NCBI GenBank assembly: GCA_006176705.1
Contig: QRFJ01000755.1
Span: 744,001 to 808,000 of the forward strand
DNA: 64,000 bases
Direction: 5' to 3'
Source: Cocos nucifera
Lineage: Eukaryota > Streptophyta > Magnoliopsida > Arecales > Arecaceae
Within the stretch, counting starts at the first letter, position 1; the number at the start of each line of letters is the position of its first letter. The notes under the pieces were generated by a model that saw only the letters and a program-made list of their open reading frames with translations, was not told the DNA's origin and ran no database searches. Positions 22,640 to 33,409 of this stretch are shown here, piece by piece. The position numbers and the translations under genes are program-made.

Positions 22640-24175
22640 TATTGTATTCAAAAATTTTATTATCTATTTGTTATATTTATAGAAAACAATAGAGTGATTT
22701 TCTTGAAAAACTCTAGCAAACATATTTTTGACAAACTTTTATTTTCTCAAAAGATTGAAACTGATTCTAGCTTTGTTGAAAATAGCTTTTTGATTGTTCC
22801 AAATCAATTAAAGCTTTTGAGAACTAAATATAAACTTGTCAATCATAGGCTTCAAACTTTTAATCTTTTTTTCTTAATTTTGCATTCTCTTCTACTAAAA
22901 ACATTTCAAATTTCAAAAAAATTTCATTTTCTTTAACCAAAAATTTTTTTTCTTTCAAAAGTTTATCTTTTTCTTTCCAAAACTTATTCTTTTCTTTAGC
23001 TAAAAGCAGATTTGATCTTTTAAACTCTTTTGTTTTCAGCCTTATTTTTTTGAAATCATCCATAAGCTCATGAAAGGCTTCAAGTAATTTTTCCAAAGTA
23101 AATTCAAAAGAATTTTTAATGTTTACCTCATCATTGTAAGCCATGAGACAAAGATTTATAATACCTTCTTTCTTTTCTTCTTCATTCGAACTTGAAATAT
23201 CGCTATCTCCCAAAATGGCCATCATAGCACCCTTTTTAGTTTTTTTGGGGTTCCTTTTAAATGGGGACAATTTGACTTATAATGCCCCGATTTGTTGCAT
23301 TTGTAGCATATGTCATTTTTTCTTTATCTTCACTATCTTTTTTTTTTTGCTTAACCATTTCTTTTTGAGGAACTTTCTGAATTTTCTAATAAGCAACCTC
23401 ATATCCTCATCATCATTTTTATTTTCATCTTCATCTTCATCCTCCAACTCATTGCTTTCTTTGGATTTAGCAATTGATTTGAATGCGATGGTCATCCTCT
23501 TCTTTGATTCTACTTCCTCATTTTGGTTTATATTCAACTCATGTGTCATGAGTGAACCTATTAATTCCTTGATGGATAGCTTACTAAAATCTCTCACTTC
23601 TTGAATGACTGTCACTTTAGCTTTCCAAGCCTTTGGCAAGCACCTAATAATCCTGCAATAAGCTCATTGTTAGTGTAGGTTTTGCCAAGACCATTCAAAG
23701 CATCTATAATATCTGTAATCTAGAAAATATATTAGAAATTGGCTAATATTGTATCATTTTAAATAATTTATACTTATGAACAAGCAAATTAATTTTGAAC
23801 TCTTTGACTTGACTTGTTTCTTCATGAGTAATTTTCAATCTATCCCAAATTTTTTTTATAGAAATATAAGTGAATATTCTATTAAATTTATTAACATCTA
23901 AAGAACAATAGAGAGCATTTATGGCTTTTGCATTCAATTGAGCCATGTTTTTACCAAACTTATTCCAATTCTTTTCCAATTTGGGAGAGGGTGCTCCATT
24001 AATTAAAATTATGGGTGTGTGAGGTTTATTAGTTATGACATCCCACATATCATAATCTAGTGCTTGTATAAAAATTTTCATGTATACTTTCTAAAATGTA
24101 TAATTTGTGCCATTGAAAAGTGGTGGTCTCGAAGTTGATTATCCTTTAGCAAATGAGGGACCAACCGAGATTGTC
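22640..24175 (-). pseudogene. SIRE-like gag relic
   Basis: Minus strand. Near 24130 the RPPLFNGTNY opening of copia gag is visible, followed by an open stretch 24081-23743 with the NWNKFGKNMAQLNAKAINAL region of the UBN2 family. After frame breaks, 23639-23313 continues into an acidic tract. A complete zinc knuckle, C-X2-C-X4-H-X4-C, is encoded at 23308-23267 in a shifted frame, and then 23270-22860 gives GAMMAILGDSD...SSSNEEE and a lysine-rich coiled coil, as in SIRE gag proteins. Beyond 22860 repeated WIPK words recall the basic spacer before protease. Stops and frameshifts break it at least four times. Confidence 0.7.
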
Positions 24176-24224
24176 ATAATCTTGAGGCTAAGACCTTTAG
24201 GTCAACAAAGATATAAGAGCACCT

Positions 24225-24236
24225 GCACTAATGCCA
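24225..24236 (-). other. Decayed primer-binding site of the SIRE-like element
   Basis: The minus strand reads TGGCATTAGTGC, two or three changes from the copia consensus TGGTATCAGAGC, placed 5 bp after the LTR end. Confidence 0.6.
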
Positions 24237-24241
24237 ATTAT

Positions 24242-25647
24242 TGTCCAGAAAGATAGCAACCCATGAGAGAGGGGTAAATCAGATTTTTTAGAAACCTCTA
24301 AAAAATCTAACAAATATGTGTTTTTAACCAAATTAGCTCAAGTGTAAGTATGGTGTATGCAATGTATAGCATTGAAATTTAAAGAATAAATGATGCAATG
24401 AAAGAATTAAAAATAAGAAAGGCAAAGCACAACATAAACATAAAAAATTTATAGTGGTTCGATACAACTCGATACCTACATCCACTCCTCAAGCTCCACT
24501 TAAAAATTTCTACCATAATCCCTTAATTACCATGCGATTGTTTAACTCAGGCTCACAATCAAACCCTATTGATGTTCTAATATCACCAATCAAAATCTTA
24601 CACAATTATTTTTGGGCTAACAATCCAATCCAGTTAGTTTTCTTAGCTCACCAACCAAAACCATACAAAGTCTAATTTTGAACTTAGATCGCCCTAACCC
24701 AAGTTTGACCTCAAAGTAATTTATAAAGAAAATCTAAAATATGATAGATAAAAATTTTGAGCACAAATAAAAGCAAAAGAAAAACTCTTTTAAGCTTAGA
24801 GAAGTTGTTAATGAGTTACTTTATTAAGGCTTGAACTTCTCTTTTTTGATGCTTGAGAGGATATAGCTAAAGAAAGAGTAGATCTCTCTTAAAAGCTTAC
24901 TAAAATCTTTACACTAAAAATTTCTCTCTTTTTTCTTTTTCTAAAGATATTCAATAAATACTCCAATAAATGATGTATTTCTCTTTTTAATTCTCTTCTC
25001 TTCCTTTTTTAATGATTCTCTAGCTTTTTATAAGCTTGGAAGTGGTTGGAGAATGATTCTTAACCATTGGAAAGGTTGAACTAGCAGTTAGAGTAAAAAA
25101 ATAGCTATTAGAATAAGACAGAAAAATTAGCCGTTATAACTTTCCTGTATCAGAAGTTGACTTGCAGTCTTTAGGGGTTGATTCAAGCTATCTACAAGTT
25201 GACTCGAATCACCTAAGAGTTGATTCGAACACTTCTTGAGAGAGTTGGCTTGCCAATCTGAGAGTCAGCTCAAGTACTTCATGATCAACTCAAATAGAGT
25301 CCTAAAAATATAGTTATCTATCTCGATTGAAAGAATCCACTTGAGCTCCATAGGAGTCGACTCGTAACTTGTGCCACTCAGCTTCAATGTATCAGACTCT
25401 TCATTCTCTGAGGTCGACTCTACAGCTCAAACGTGTTTGTTATTATTTAGGGTCGGCTCCTATACACCTGGCTTCGACTCTACTAAGTTAAATATATGAA
25501 GTTTCATCTTTGAATTGCTTTAACTTGGCTTCTTTAAAAGGATTTTTTTCATGGATAATTTTTTCATTATGAGCATCTAAGAAATCTTACATCTATTCTT
25601 AAAATATATGATTAGTACCATTTTTACTCAATATTTCGTTATCATCA
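24242..25647 (-). repeat. 5' LTR of the SIRE-like element
   Basis: About 1406 bp. On the minus strand it opens TGATGATAACG, the usual SIRE-type start, and closes ...TTTCTGGACA. The part from 25150 to 25480 contains many degenerate copies of GAGTCGACTC-like words (GAGTTGATTCGAA, GAGTCGACTCG), a known habit of this LTR class. No partner LTR is in the window. Confidence 0.65.
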
Positions 25648-26100
25648 AAATGGATCAACATAGTTAGATCTTCATCTTCTACAAGGCGATCTACACCATG
25701 GAAGTGCCTTTGGCGAGAGATCTCATTGGAGCAGGAAGGGAGATCTAGTAAGGATCTGTGACTTCGATGAGTTCTAATGGATGAAGGCCTTCGATAAGGT
25801 GGTTGCAGTAGTCTCCAACGAGCTAGGCGAGGGCTTCACTAGAGAAGTGGAGGTAGTGAAGGCTTTCATGAGGAGATTGGCGGGCACCATTGATTAGGAG
25901 GATGGTGATGAGAAAATAGAAAGCTTGATGGATGCAGATGGTTGGGAGAACTACCATTAATGAATTTTCACTTAGGGCATCGTACAATGCATAAGATAAG
26001 GAACCATTATCTCTCATGCTAAGAAAGCAAAAATTATCCAAGATTTCATGTGGGTTCTACATTATAAATGCACAAAATAAGATGTATGAGCGCCGTGGCA
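25648..26100 (+). pseudogene. Possible gene relic between elements
   Basis: From about 25739 to 25976 the plus strand reads for about 80 codons with only two internal stops (TAA and TAG, each one transition from a glutamine codon). It gives a compact mixed charged/hydrophobic sequence including WMKAFDKVVAVVSNELGEGF and DEKIESLMDADGWENYH. An ATG at 25698 is in another frame. I do not recognise the family. It might be a host gene fragment or unknown element protein. The minus-strand ORF at 25823-26041 is its shadow. Confidence 0.25.
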
Positions 26101-26289
26101 TTTGGATTTAGGAAAAATTATGGAAATACCATCTCAACTTTAATCTAATTTTACTTACATCCTATGTACATTAAAAAGTATCAAACTAACCTTTCTAGTT
26201 ATCGATATATTTTAATGTAATCTAGTTGTTTACTTGCTAATAAACGGTGTTAGCTTTTTCTATCAATAGATAAAAATATCCCATGCTAA

Positions 26290-27080
26290 TGGATGGGCAT
26301 AGAGGAGGAAGAGGATGAGAAGTAGAAGTGGATAAGGAGGAAGAAGAGGAGGGCAAAGGGGCCACTGGCAAGGAATAGATTAGAGGAGGACGAGAACAAG
26401 GAGGAGAAGAGGATGGGAAGGAAGAGAAGGGGAAGGATGGGTTGCTTGCGAGAAGGAGCAGAGGTAGAGGGGGTTGTCATGGAGGGGGATGGCTTGAAGG
26501 AGGAGAAAGACAAGGAGGAGAAATGAATGAGGAAGAAAGGAAGGAGGTGAAGCAATAGGTAGAGGTGGAGGATCCATCATAGAGAAGAAGAAATGAATAA
26601 GGAGGAAGGGATGGAGGAAGGATGGGTTGTTGATAAGAAGGGGCAGATATGGAGGGAGCCATTGTAGAGGGATAGGGCTCATGGATGGATTTGGAGGAGG
26701 AAAAAGATGAGAAGAAGAAGCGGATAAGAAGAAAAGAAAGGAGGGGAGAGGGGCTACTGATAAGGAATGGCCTAAAGGAGGAGGAGGATAAGGAAGAGAA
26801 GAGGATGGAGAGGAAGGAGAGGGAGAAAGATGGGTTGCCGATGAAAAGGGGCAAAGGTAGAGAGGGCCACCATGGAGGGGGATGGCTTATGGGTGGCTTA
26901 AAGGAGGATGAGGAGGAGAAATATATGAGGAAGGATAGGAGGTGGAGGAATGAGTGGAGGTAGGGGGAGACATTATGGAATAGGAAAATGGATAAAGAAG
27001 AGGAGGAAGGATGAGGGAGAAAGGAGAATGCTAGTGACGGAGAAGGAGATCAATAGGAGAGAAGGGAGGAGAGAGAAGAT
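26290..27080. repeat. Purine-rich degenerate repeat core of the MULE-like element
   Basis: Almost all G and A on the plus strand (GGAGGA, GAAGAA words). Similar blocks beginning GATGGGTTG recur near 26436, 26621 and 26829, each followed by AAGGGGCA and GGAGGG..GGCTT-like words, so the core is an old repeat with a period near 185-210 bp. Confidence 0.65.
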
Positions 27081-27113
27081 AGAGATAAGGATATTTTTAT
27101 CATTTTATAAAAT

Positions 27114-27146
27114 AATGATATCATGTGATGGTCACGTGATATCATT
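27114..27146. repeat. 33-bp palindrome
   Basis: Two 15-bp arms (AATGATATCATGTGA and its complement with one mismatch) around TGG, within the right TIR. It contains TCACGTGA, a G-box-like core, and would form a strong hairpin. Confidence 0.85.
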
Positions 27147-27299
27147 CCATTAATAGAGATAGATGATTGGATCATATTAGAATATATTGATAACTAGAAG
27201 GACTAGTTTGATACTTTTTAAAGTGTAGAGGATGTAAGTAAAATTGGGCTAAAGTTGAAAAAATATTTTTATAATTTTTTTCTTAAATTTAAACAAGCA

Positions 27300-27660
27300 A
27301 ATATTTTTCTATGATCAATCGTGAGTACTATAAGTATTTTTTTTTTGAATGGGGATGTAATGTAACTTTCCAAGGACTCGATTTCCCACCATCTAGGCAT
27401 TTTAGCTCCCTTCTCATGAAATCTATACATCTTCTCCAATCTTAAAATTTTTCTCCTCCCTTCTCTCTTTTCCCCATGACCAAAAAACACTCATAAGTGT
27501 ATAAATATTTTTTTATGAATGAGGTAATTTTAGTCATGCAACTTTTTAAGGGCTTGATTTTCTACCATCCAAGTGTTTTAGCTCTCTTCTAAGTATTGAT
27601 ATAAATCTTTACCTATTCTTAATTTTCAAAATTCTTTCTCCTCCCTTCTCTTTTTAATAC
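27300..27660. repeat. Imperfect tandem duplication of about 165 bp
   Basis: 27310-27480 and about 27500-27660 share the order: T-run, GAATG(A)GG, ACTTT...AAGG.CT.GATTT, ACCATC.A.G..TTTTAGCTC.CTTCT, then TTTCTCCTCCCTTCTC. No coding signal. Confidence 0.7.
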
Positions 27661-28275
27661 CTTTGAGATTATAAATCTATACCCATATCCATACCTAAGG
27701 AGGATTATAATCACCTACCAGTGGAGGAACTTGAAAGTGTTGGATGGTGGCCAACTTCTCACATGCAATGTATTTTTTTCTTGAAAAATAATACTTGATA
27801 TTATTTGTTTGATTGAACTACTATTTTAAGATGAAAATCATTGTAAAAATTTATGTTAAGGGGTTTTTTATTGTAATTTAGAAGAAAATAGAAGGCATTT
27901 CTATAATATGATATTAATGCATTAAAAATTAATAAATGTGATATGTTAATAGTATATTAATAAAATAAAATTTATATTGATCAAATAATATCTTAATGCA
28001 CTAATAATATGATATTTTATTAAAAACCAATAAATATATTTATTAATAAAATAAAAAAATTATATAATAATAAAACATTTATAATTTTCTAAATAATTAT
28101 ATAATGAATAAAAATATTATTTTAAAATGATATATTTTTTAACTAAAAAACATATCCTATATGATGCGTGGGTAATATGCTAGTGATATATTTACTATGG
28201 AGAAGCATTTGATAGATAGCTATGATGACATAAACCAACATTGAAAGTAATTGATTTGAAAGTGATGTGCATGAA
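27661..28275. other. AT-rich spacer
   Basis: Very AT-rich between 27780 and 28140, with repeated ATTAATAAAATAAA-type words. No gene, RNA or element boundary can be supported. Confidence 0.5.
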
Positions 28276-28283
28276 GGTGTTAT

Positions 28284-29772
28284 TAGAGATGCAAATGGGT
28301 TGGATCGGATTGGGTCATGAGTCATTCCAATCTAATCATATTCTTTGATCGGATCCTAATATTAGATCTAGACTCAACCAATAGAAGATCAAGTCAAATT
28401 GAAATTTTTGACCTAGCAGGTCATTTGAATTAGGTTGGATCCATATATAACCCAGCCCCAACCCAAATAATTCAAGTCTAGATCGGATTCAGCTTAGGTC
28501 CTAGCTATATTGCACTTTTTCTAATAAAGTTTAGTGAAAAGAAGTACAAGATATGAGAAAGTTCTGAGTTCTCTTTTTTTTTTTGGTACAAGTGGGTGAT
28601 TGCACCGATCTAGTATGAATGAAACCCAAGAAATCAAAATACAAAATATCTTGCAAGGCTCCTAGCATCACCCTAACACTAGATCTAGTCTTTGATGCGT
28701 TCGACAATACAGGATGCAACCCAATCTACCATGCTATTTACCTTTCGAAAGATGTGCCGAACAAAAATTGCAATCGAATGATGAAGGGACCTCCAGATGT
28801 CATAGAGGAGTGGATGAGCTTCCAGATGCTTCGCCTCATCTTAGATCTAGCCAATAACTATGGCAGAGTCATGCTCGATGAAAATTCTTTCCATCTGCAA
28901 CTCCTACCTCGTATAGATGGTCCCACCGAAGCTGCACAAAGCTCTGCTCCCAGGATGGAAGGCTTAAAAAGATATGAGTCTCCCATAGCCAATAGCTTGG
29001 CATTCAGACCCTGAATGACATAGCCCACACCATCCCTGCCATCCCTAATATTGCTATCAAAGTTGACCTTGACAAACCCTGAAGGAGGGGGCTCCCAAGA
29101 AATGAAAAGAACCCTCCAAGTCATTGCAGGTATAGCTAGGGAGTCGTAGGAACTCGGCCAATCAAGGGATGAGCCAGTAGTGTCAAAATGGTGGTACTCC
29201 ACAGCAAAGCAATAGGCTCTCTCAAGCACCCGATGCATAGGCACAACCTCGGCTCTGAAGATCAGGTTGTTCTTATAAAGCTAGATCTGAAAGGCAATGT
29301 GCGCCATCCTATTACCCTAGGTTAAAAGCTGAAGCACATATCATCTTGCCATATATGTTTGATTGTCATGATTACCAAATCAACATTTCCCGCTATCTTC
29401 ATATACCACTATAAATTTTGAAAGAAAACAAAGTAAGAATAGGGTTGCAACCCAAACTAGGTCATTATTCATTTAGTAATACATGTAACCTTGCAATTCA
29501 TCTAAAATATGTCTAGAATTTTTTTTTTAATGAACCAACATGGTATCTTCTAAAAAGAATACCTAGGATATGGGTTCAATTGTGTAGGTCCATATGCTAT
29601 GTTTGGATCAGATCAAAATAGGATTTGGTAAATTTGGACCCAACCCAAAAAATAAAATCGATCTAATTTTAAAATCCAAACCAACTGCATTGGTTCTTTA
29701 AAATGGTTTGGATTGGATCTAAATGGGTTGGGTCAAGTTGGGTCATAGGTCAACCCACCCATTTGCACCCTA
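28284..29772. mobile_element. hAT-like DNA transposon relic
   Basis: Ends are inverted: left TAGAGATGCAAATGGGT and right ACCCATTTGCACCCTA (plus strand), the plant hAT TIR style. Flanks GGTGTTAT (28276-28283) and GGCATTAT (29773-29780) match at 6 of 8 bases, a decayed 8-bp target duplication as hAT makes. Subterminal regions repeat GGGTTGG/AACCCAA words. No hAT transposase is seen; the interior holds a LINE relic. Confidence 0.62.
28574..29340 (-). pseudogene. LINE 3' end with RNase H domain relic
   Basis: Minus strand. 29244-28858 is open and reads as the RNase H-like domain found at the end of plant L1-type reverse transcriptases (RVT_3 style): WEPPPSGFVKVNFDSN followed by GYVIQG, then GAELCAA. 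The first catalytic aspartate (NFD) and the glutamate (AEL) are visible. Upstream, a YKNNLIFR word fits the family's linker. Downstream, frames shift, and the segment ends in 11 A residues on the minus strand (T-run 28574-28584), suggesting a 5'-truncated retroposed copy. The 5' boundary is approximate. A host RNase H-like gene copy is the alternative. Confidence 0.6.
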
Positions 29773-29780
29773 GGCATTAT

Positions 29781-30065
29781 TTGCATTATAAGAAAAATGT
29801 CTCCATGCTGGAACCCAAGAAAATCATGCGAGCTAATCACAAACTTTATGATGATTTTTTAATTAATTTCTTTCTTTGATTAGACTATCTTTCATGGGTG
29901 TTTCATTTTGTTTTTTTCTTATAAACCAAGAGACCCCAAGCAAGTAATTACATAGAGCATACAAAGTTACAAGCCATAACATCATATTCAAAATCTAAAT
30001 GACAAATTGAATATTGGTTGAAGTCCACTTTCTTTGTTTTCTAGCAAACAAGCCCACAGGGAAGC
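29781..30065. other. Unassigned spacer
   Basis: AT-rich. A short minus-strand ORF (29988-30215) crosses into the copia E LTR and is not credible. Nothing else can be supported. Confidence 0.5.
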
Positions 30066-31033
30066 TGAAGGATAGAGTTGTGCACCAGATCGATCAAAGT
30101 TAGGAGCACCATATTTCAAAATTTTTAATCTTACCCAGCACGTGATGCATAGGTCAAAATCAAAAATTAAATCATAAATCAACATTAAAAGAGATAGTGA
30201 TAAATACTTTATCACCTTGAGTGGGTAGGTGAACTCCGCAGTTCGATAATCATGGAGTTATGAGGTTCACTATTGAGCCGTACACGTGCCCAGCCTCTAT
30301 AGGTATCCACTTGAACTTGGACTAGGATGCTTTCTTTGTCTTCAATCCACCTACTTCTAGACGGATTTGCAAACTCTTGGATCAACCTTGGATCTAATCT
30401 CTAGCAAAGTTTCGATCAATGCTTGATTGTAGCCTTCTTGTTTCTTCATGTAGATCGGATGGAACTCAATACCTTGAGGCCACTAGATGGGATGCCCAAC
30501 TTTTAGGTATGAAATAGAGAGGAGAGGAAGAGGAAGCATGGAGATAGGGTGAGAGCATAAATTCTAAATTTGTTCATCTTCAGACCCTAGGAGAAGAGCT
30601 TTTTAAATAAAGTTCTTCATCTTAGAGCTCGATTTAGATTCCATTCAGGTTAATAGGCAAGTATTTATCATATAAAGATGATGCCTTATTAGTCAATTTT
30701 CTTTCCAAGAGATCCAAGCTCATATGGTATAAGATAATTGGGTTAATAGGCAAGTCTTTATCACATAATGATAATGCCTTATTAGCTGATTTTCTTTCCT
30801 AGAAAACCAAACTCAAATGGAGTATAATCTCACCCATAAAGAAAGCAGAGGGGGCATGTGCCCTCCCTCCTTCTCTTCACACAAAAGGGAGAAAGAAACG
30901 TGCACCCCTCAGGATCTCCATGCACTTCCACATGCCTTACACATCTAGACATTCCAAGAAGGGAGGAGGCATGTGCTTCCTTAGAGGTGGTGTGTGCTCC
31001 TCTTAATCTTGACGATGAAACCATGTGGGGCGC

Positions 31034-32047
31034 CAATAATGTTGGGAAAAACACCTTAAATTCAACCCACAATAGGAGAAAAACTCAAGATGTTGAAGCC
31101 CAGATCAAAGAACACATCGTGAGGAGCTCGGAGGCATGTCGTTATGGGGCCAGCAGCATGTGGGCTTGTAGGCTGGCCCACAGGGCACAAGGCCTACAGG
31201 GGCATGGCCTAGGTGTGCATGGGTGTGCATGGCCTAGATGCACGTGGGCACACATAGGCGGCGACGGGCATGCGGCCCTGGCCCAGGCAAGAGCACGTGC
31301 AACCTAGGCCTAAGCAGGCACACACGCAGGCATGGCCCAAGCCCAGGCGGGCATTTGCAAGTGGCAAGCATGCAAGCATGCCCATGGGAGCTTGTCCACG
31401 GAGTTTACAAGCCATCGCATGTGGACATGGTCTATTCATGGGGTTCATGTGCATTTATGCATGATTTGATAGTTGAGGAGGGCTGCGATTGTGATTCGAT
31501 GGTTGAGAGACACTTCGAACATGATCAAAGATGATTTGGACTTAGATTCAACTAGTTTTGTGCCTATTTAAGGGCTAACGGTGCTGTAAAAATTAAGAGA
31601 TGCATAAAAAGACTTGGCAGCCGCTAAGAGGAGTTTGGCAGAGTACCGAGAGTGTGCAGCCTATAGAGCAGTTGCAAGTAGAGCATCAACACAAAGTAAA
31701 GTATCAAGCAGAGCAAGGCAATGGCCATATGAGTGGTTGTTAGGCATGATATAGTGGCTTTTACAGGAAGTGTCCAGGGCATCGAGGATTCTAGTACTAG
31801 CAGGCCTATGAGAGGATCTCTTTGAAAATTTTTTGAGAGATCTTTTATGAGGGTAGCTTCTAGTTAAGAGAGATTTGTGTATAGAGAGTAGATATTCTCC
31901 TCTTGTACTTATTTTTTTCTTTCATAGTAAAGCTTGCATGCCCCATGGAGGTAATACTTGGGCTAATCCACATACTTGATTATGTGTTCTCATTTTATTT
32001 CTTCTTTCTTCCTACCGTAATATTCTAATTCAAGATCCCCAATAAAC
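31034..32047 (+). repeat. LTR-like insertion inside the Copia E LTR
   Basis: Begins TGTTGGGAAAAACACC and ends CCCAATAAACA. It has a TATTTAAG box at 31565-31572, about 480 bp before the end, and polyadenylation-like AATAAA near its end, as an LTR should. The words just outside are inverted copies: GTGGGGCGCCAAT on the left and ATTGGTGCCCCAC on the right. The right one could be a primer-binding site. No partner LTR or coding region is present; whether it is a solo LTR or a truncated element is unclear. Confidence 0.45.
31185..31400. repeat. GC-rich degenerate short repeat
   Basis: A locally GC-rich island with recurring GCATGGCCTAG, GGGCACAC, GGCCCAGGC and GCATGC words of about 20-25 bp spacing. 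It is in the U3-like half of the LTR-like insertion. Overlapping ORFs on both strands are artefacts. Confidence 0.6.
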
Positions 32048-33409
32048 AATTGGTGCCCCACCAACTCTTGGTACCCAATTAAGCTTGCATGAATTTGGAT
32101 GAGCCCTATCCAATAGGGAACCCAAATTAAGTAGGAGAAAATGGGTTTAACCATGTGCTAGCATGGTTTCCTTAAACCCAAAGCTAGATCTTAGTTAGTC
32201 TGACCCCAATTAGACTACACTTAGCTCTATAATCGTAGGCCAAAATCCTTATTTATGTGACCCTATAAGTTCAATTCTATCAGGTTGTGAGAAATATTAT
32301 GATCTCCATCATCAATATCATTGAAACCTCTTTCAATGGATTGGAACCTTTTCAATTCATTTAATTAAGAATCATCGATCATCAAAATGATTCTTAATTA
32401 GTCTCACAATCTACTAGTGATACCTAGCAGTATGTGGTGGCAACCCAGCATAACTGAATGATAAACTTCTAGGTGCAATTACCATATAGTTTGGTTCTTC
32501 TATCATAAGTCCCGATAGGATGCATGTCAAGGATAATTCATCAAATCCGTTTGTTCATCATATGTTAGATTCAATTGACTCGACTCTATGAGAAACCTTA
32601 TGATAACTTTTTTCTATCATTCACTTACCATGGCCATAAATTTTAAGACTCAATTTTAAGAACTGCATAGGACCTCTTCCTAAAAATATACTAAGATCGA
32701 TAGATCCCATTTTAGTGCACACCTTATTCTTATAATGGATCTACTGTAGCTAATATATACCGTAAGATTTCGAATGGCTAGATAGCCAAATAATTGTACA
32801 GTCAAATTACAGCAATCCTACTATAAACAATCGAAACACCATAGGTCAAAGAACTATCTACAATGCAACTTTGAGCAAGTCACTGATGTATGGGTAGCCA
32901 TCCTAATGACTTCTCGTGATTGATCATGCTCAGTACCCTTATTCCTAATAAGCACTTATACTTTCACTCCGGTATCTCTATATAATATATTTAAGACTCA
33001 TCTACCTGAAGAAGTAATTATACACCAATCTTTTTAGATCTATCACTATCCTCATGATGATCCTACAATCGAAAGCAATTTATAATTTAACTAATAATAA
33101 CATATGTTTCAAATTCTCAATACTTGAGAATATGTATTATCATATCCATTAACTCAATAGATGATTCACATACACAATAAACAAAGATGTGAATAGATAA
33201 AAATTTAAATTTTATTTATTTTAAAAAAATAATTATAAAATTATCTTTAGAAAGGATACATGTGTCAGCCAATCTGGCTTCTAGGGCATACATCTAACTC
33301 CCACTTGACATAAAGCTAATTAGCCATAAACCTTAGCTTTATTTTCTCAAGGTGAGCTTTAGTCTTTTATTAGCTCAGTAGCTTGGTCAGTCAGTCAGCT
33401 ATATTCTCT

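Larger units (their letters stand above)
22257..25647 (-). mobile_element. SIRE-like Ty1/copia element, 5' part only
   Basis: Minus-strand element with 5' LTR at 24242-25647, a decayed primer-binding site and a broken gag of the SIRE/Maximus style (UBN2-type N-terminus, CCHC knuckle, then long coiled coil). It is cut at 22256 by the Tat 3' LTR, so protease and the rest of pol should lie beyond that element, left of the window. It is the oldest layer of the left nest. Confidence 0.7.
26101..27293. mobile_element. MULE-like element with long terminal inverted repeats
   Basis: The ends (26101-26281 and 27089-27293) are inverted copies of each other over about 180-200 bp; both contain CAACTTTA....AATTTTACTTACATCCT and GTATCAAACTA. 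Long TIRs around a non-coding core suggest a non-autonomous Mutator-like or foldback DNA transposon. No transposase and no clear 9-bp target duplication are visible. The core is purine-rich on the plus strand. Its long ORFs on both strands are composition artefacts. Confidence 0.6.
30066..33298 (-). repeat. 3' LTR of Copia E, interrupted
   Basis: Ends align with the solo LTR at 51244-53506: minus strand GTTAGATGTATGCCCTAGAAGCC at one side and CTTCA at the other. About 1.0 kb of foreign LTR sits at 31034-32047. The remaining 2.2 kb agree with the family length of 2.26-2.31 kb. The first T-G of the LTR is lost or mutated at 33298. Confidence 0.75.

Noticed and set aside
26286..26963. Overlapping ORFs of 89-125 codons on both strands
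   Set aside because: Products of a purine-rich low-complexity repeat; Ser/Leu/Pro-rich one way and Glu/Lys/Arg-rich the other.
30191..30213. Short hairpin GTGATAAA / TTTATCAC inside the Copia E LTR
   Set aside because: Looked like a terminal repeat, but the LTR alignment runs through it to 30066, so it is not a boundary.
29988..30215. 75-codon minus ORF
   Set aside because: Spans the junction between unassigned spacer and the Copia E LTR; no motif.
30858..31534. 149-codon and other ORFs over the GC-rich island
   Set aside because: They cross an element boundary at about 31034 and depend on a degenerate repeat; no family resemblance.
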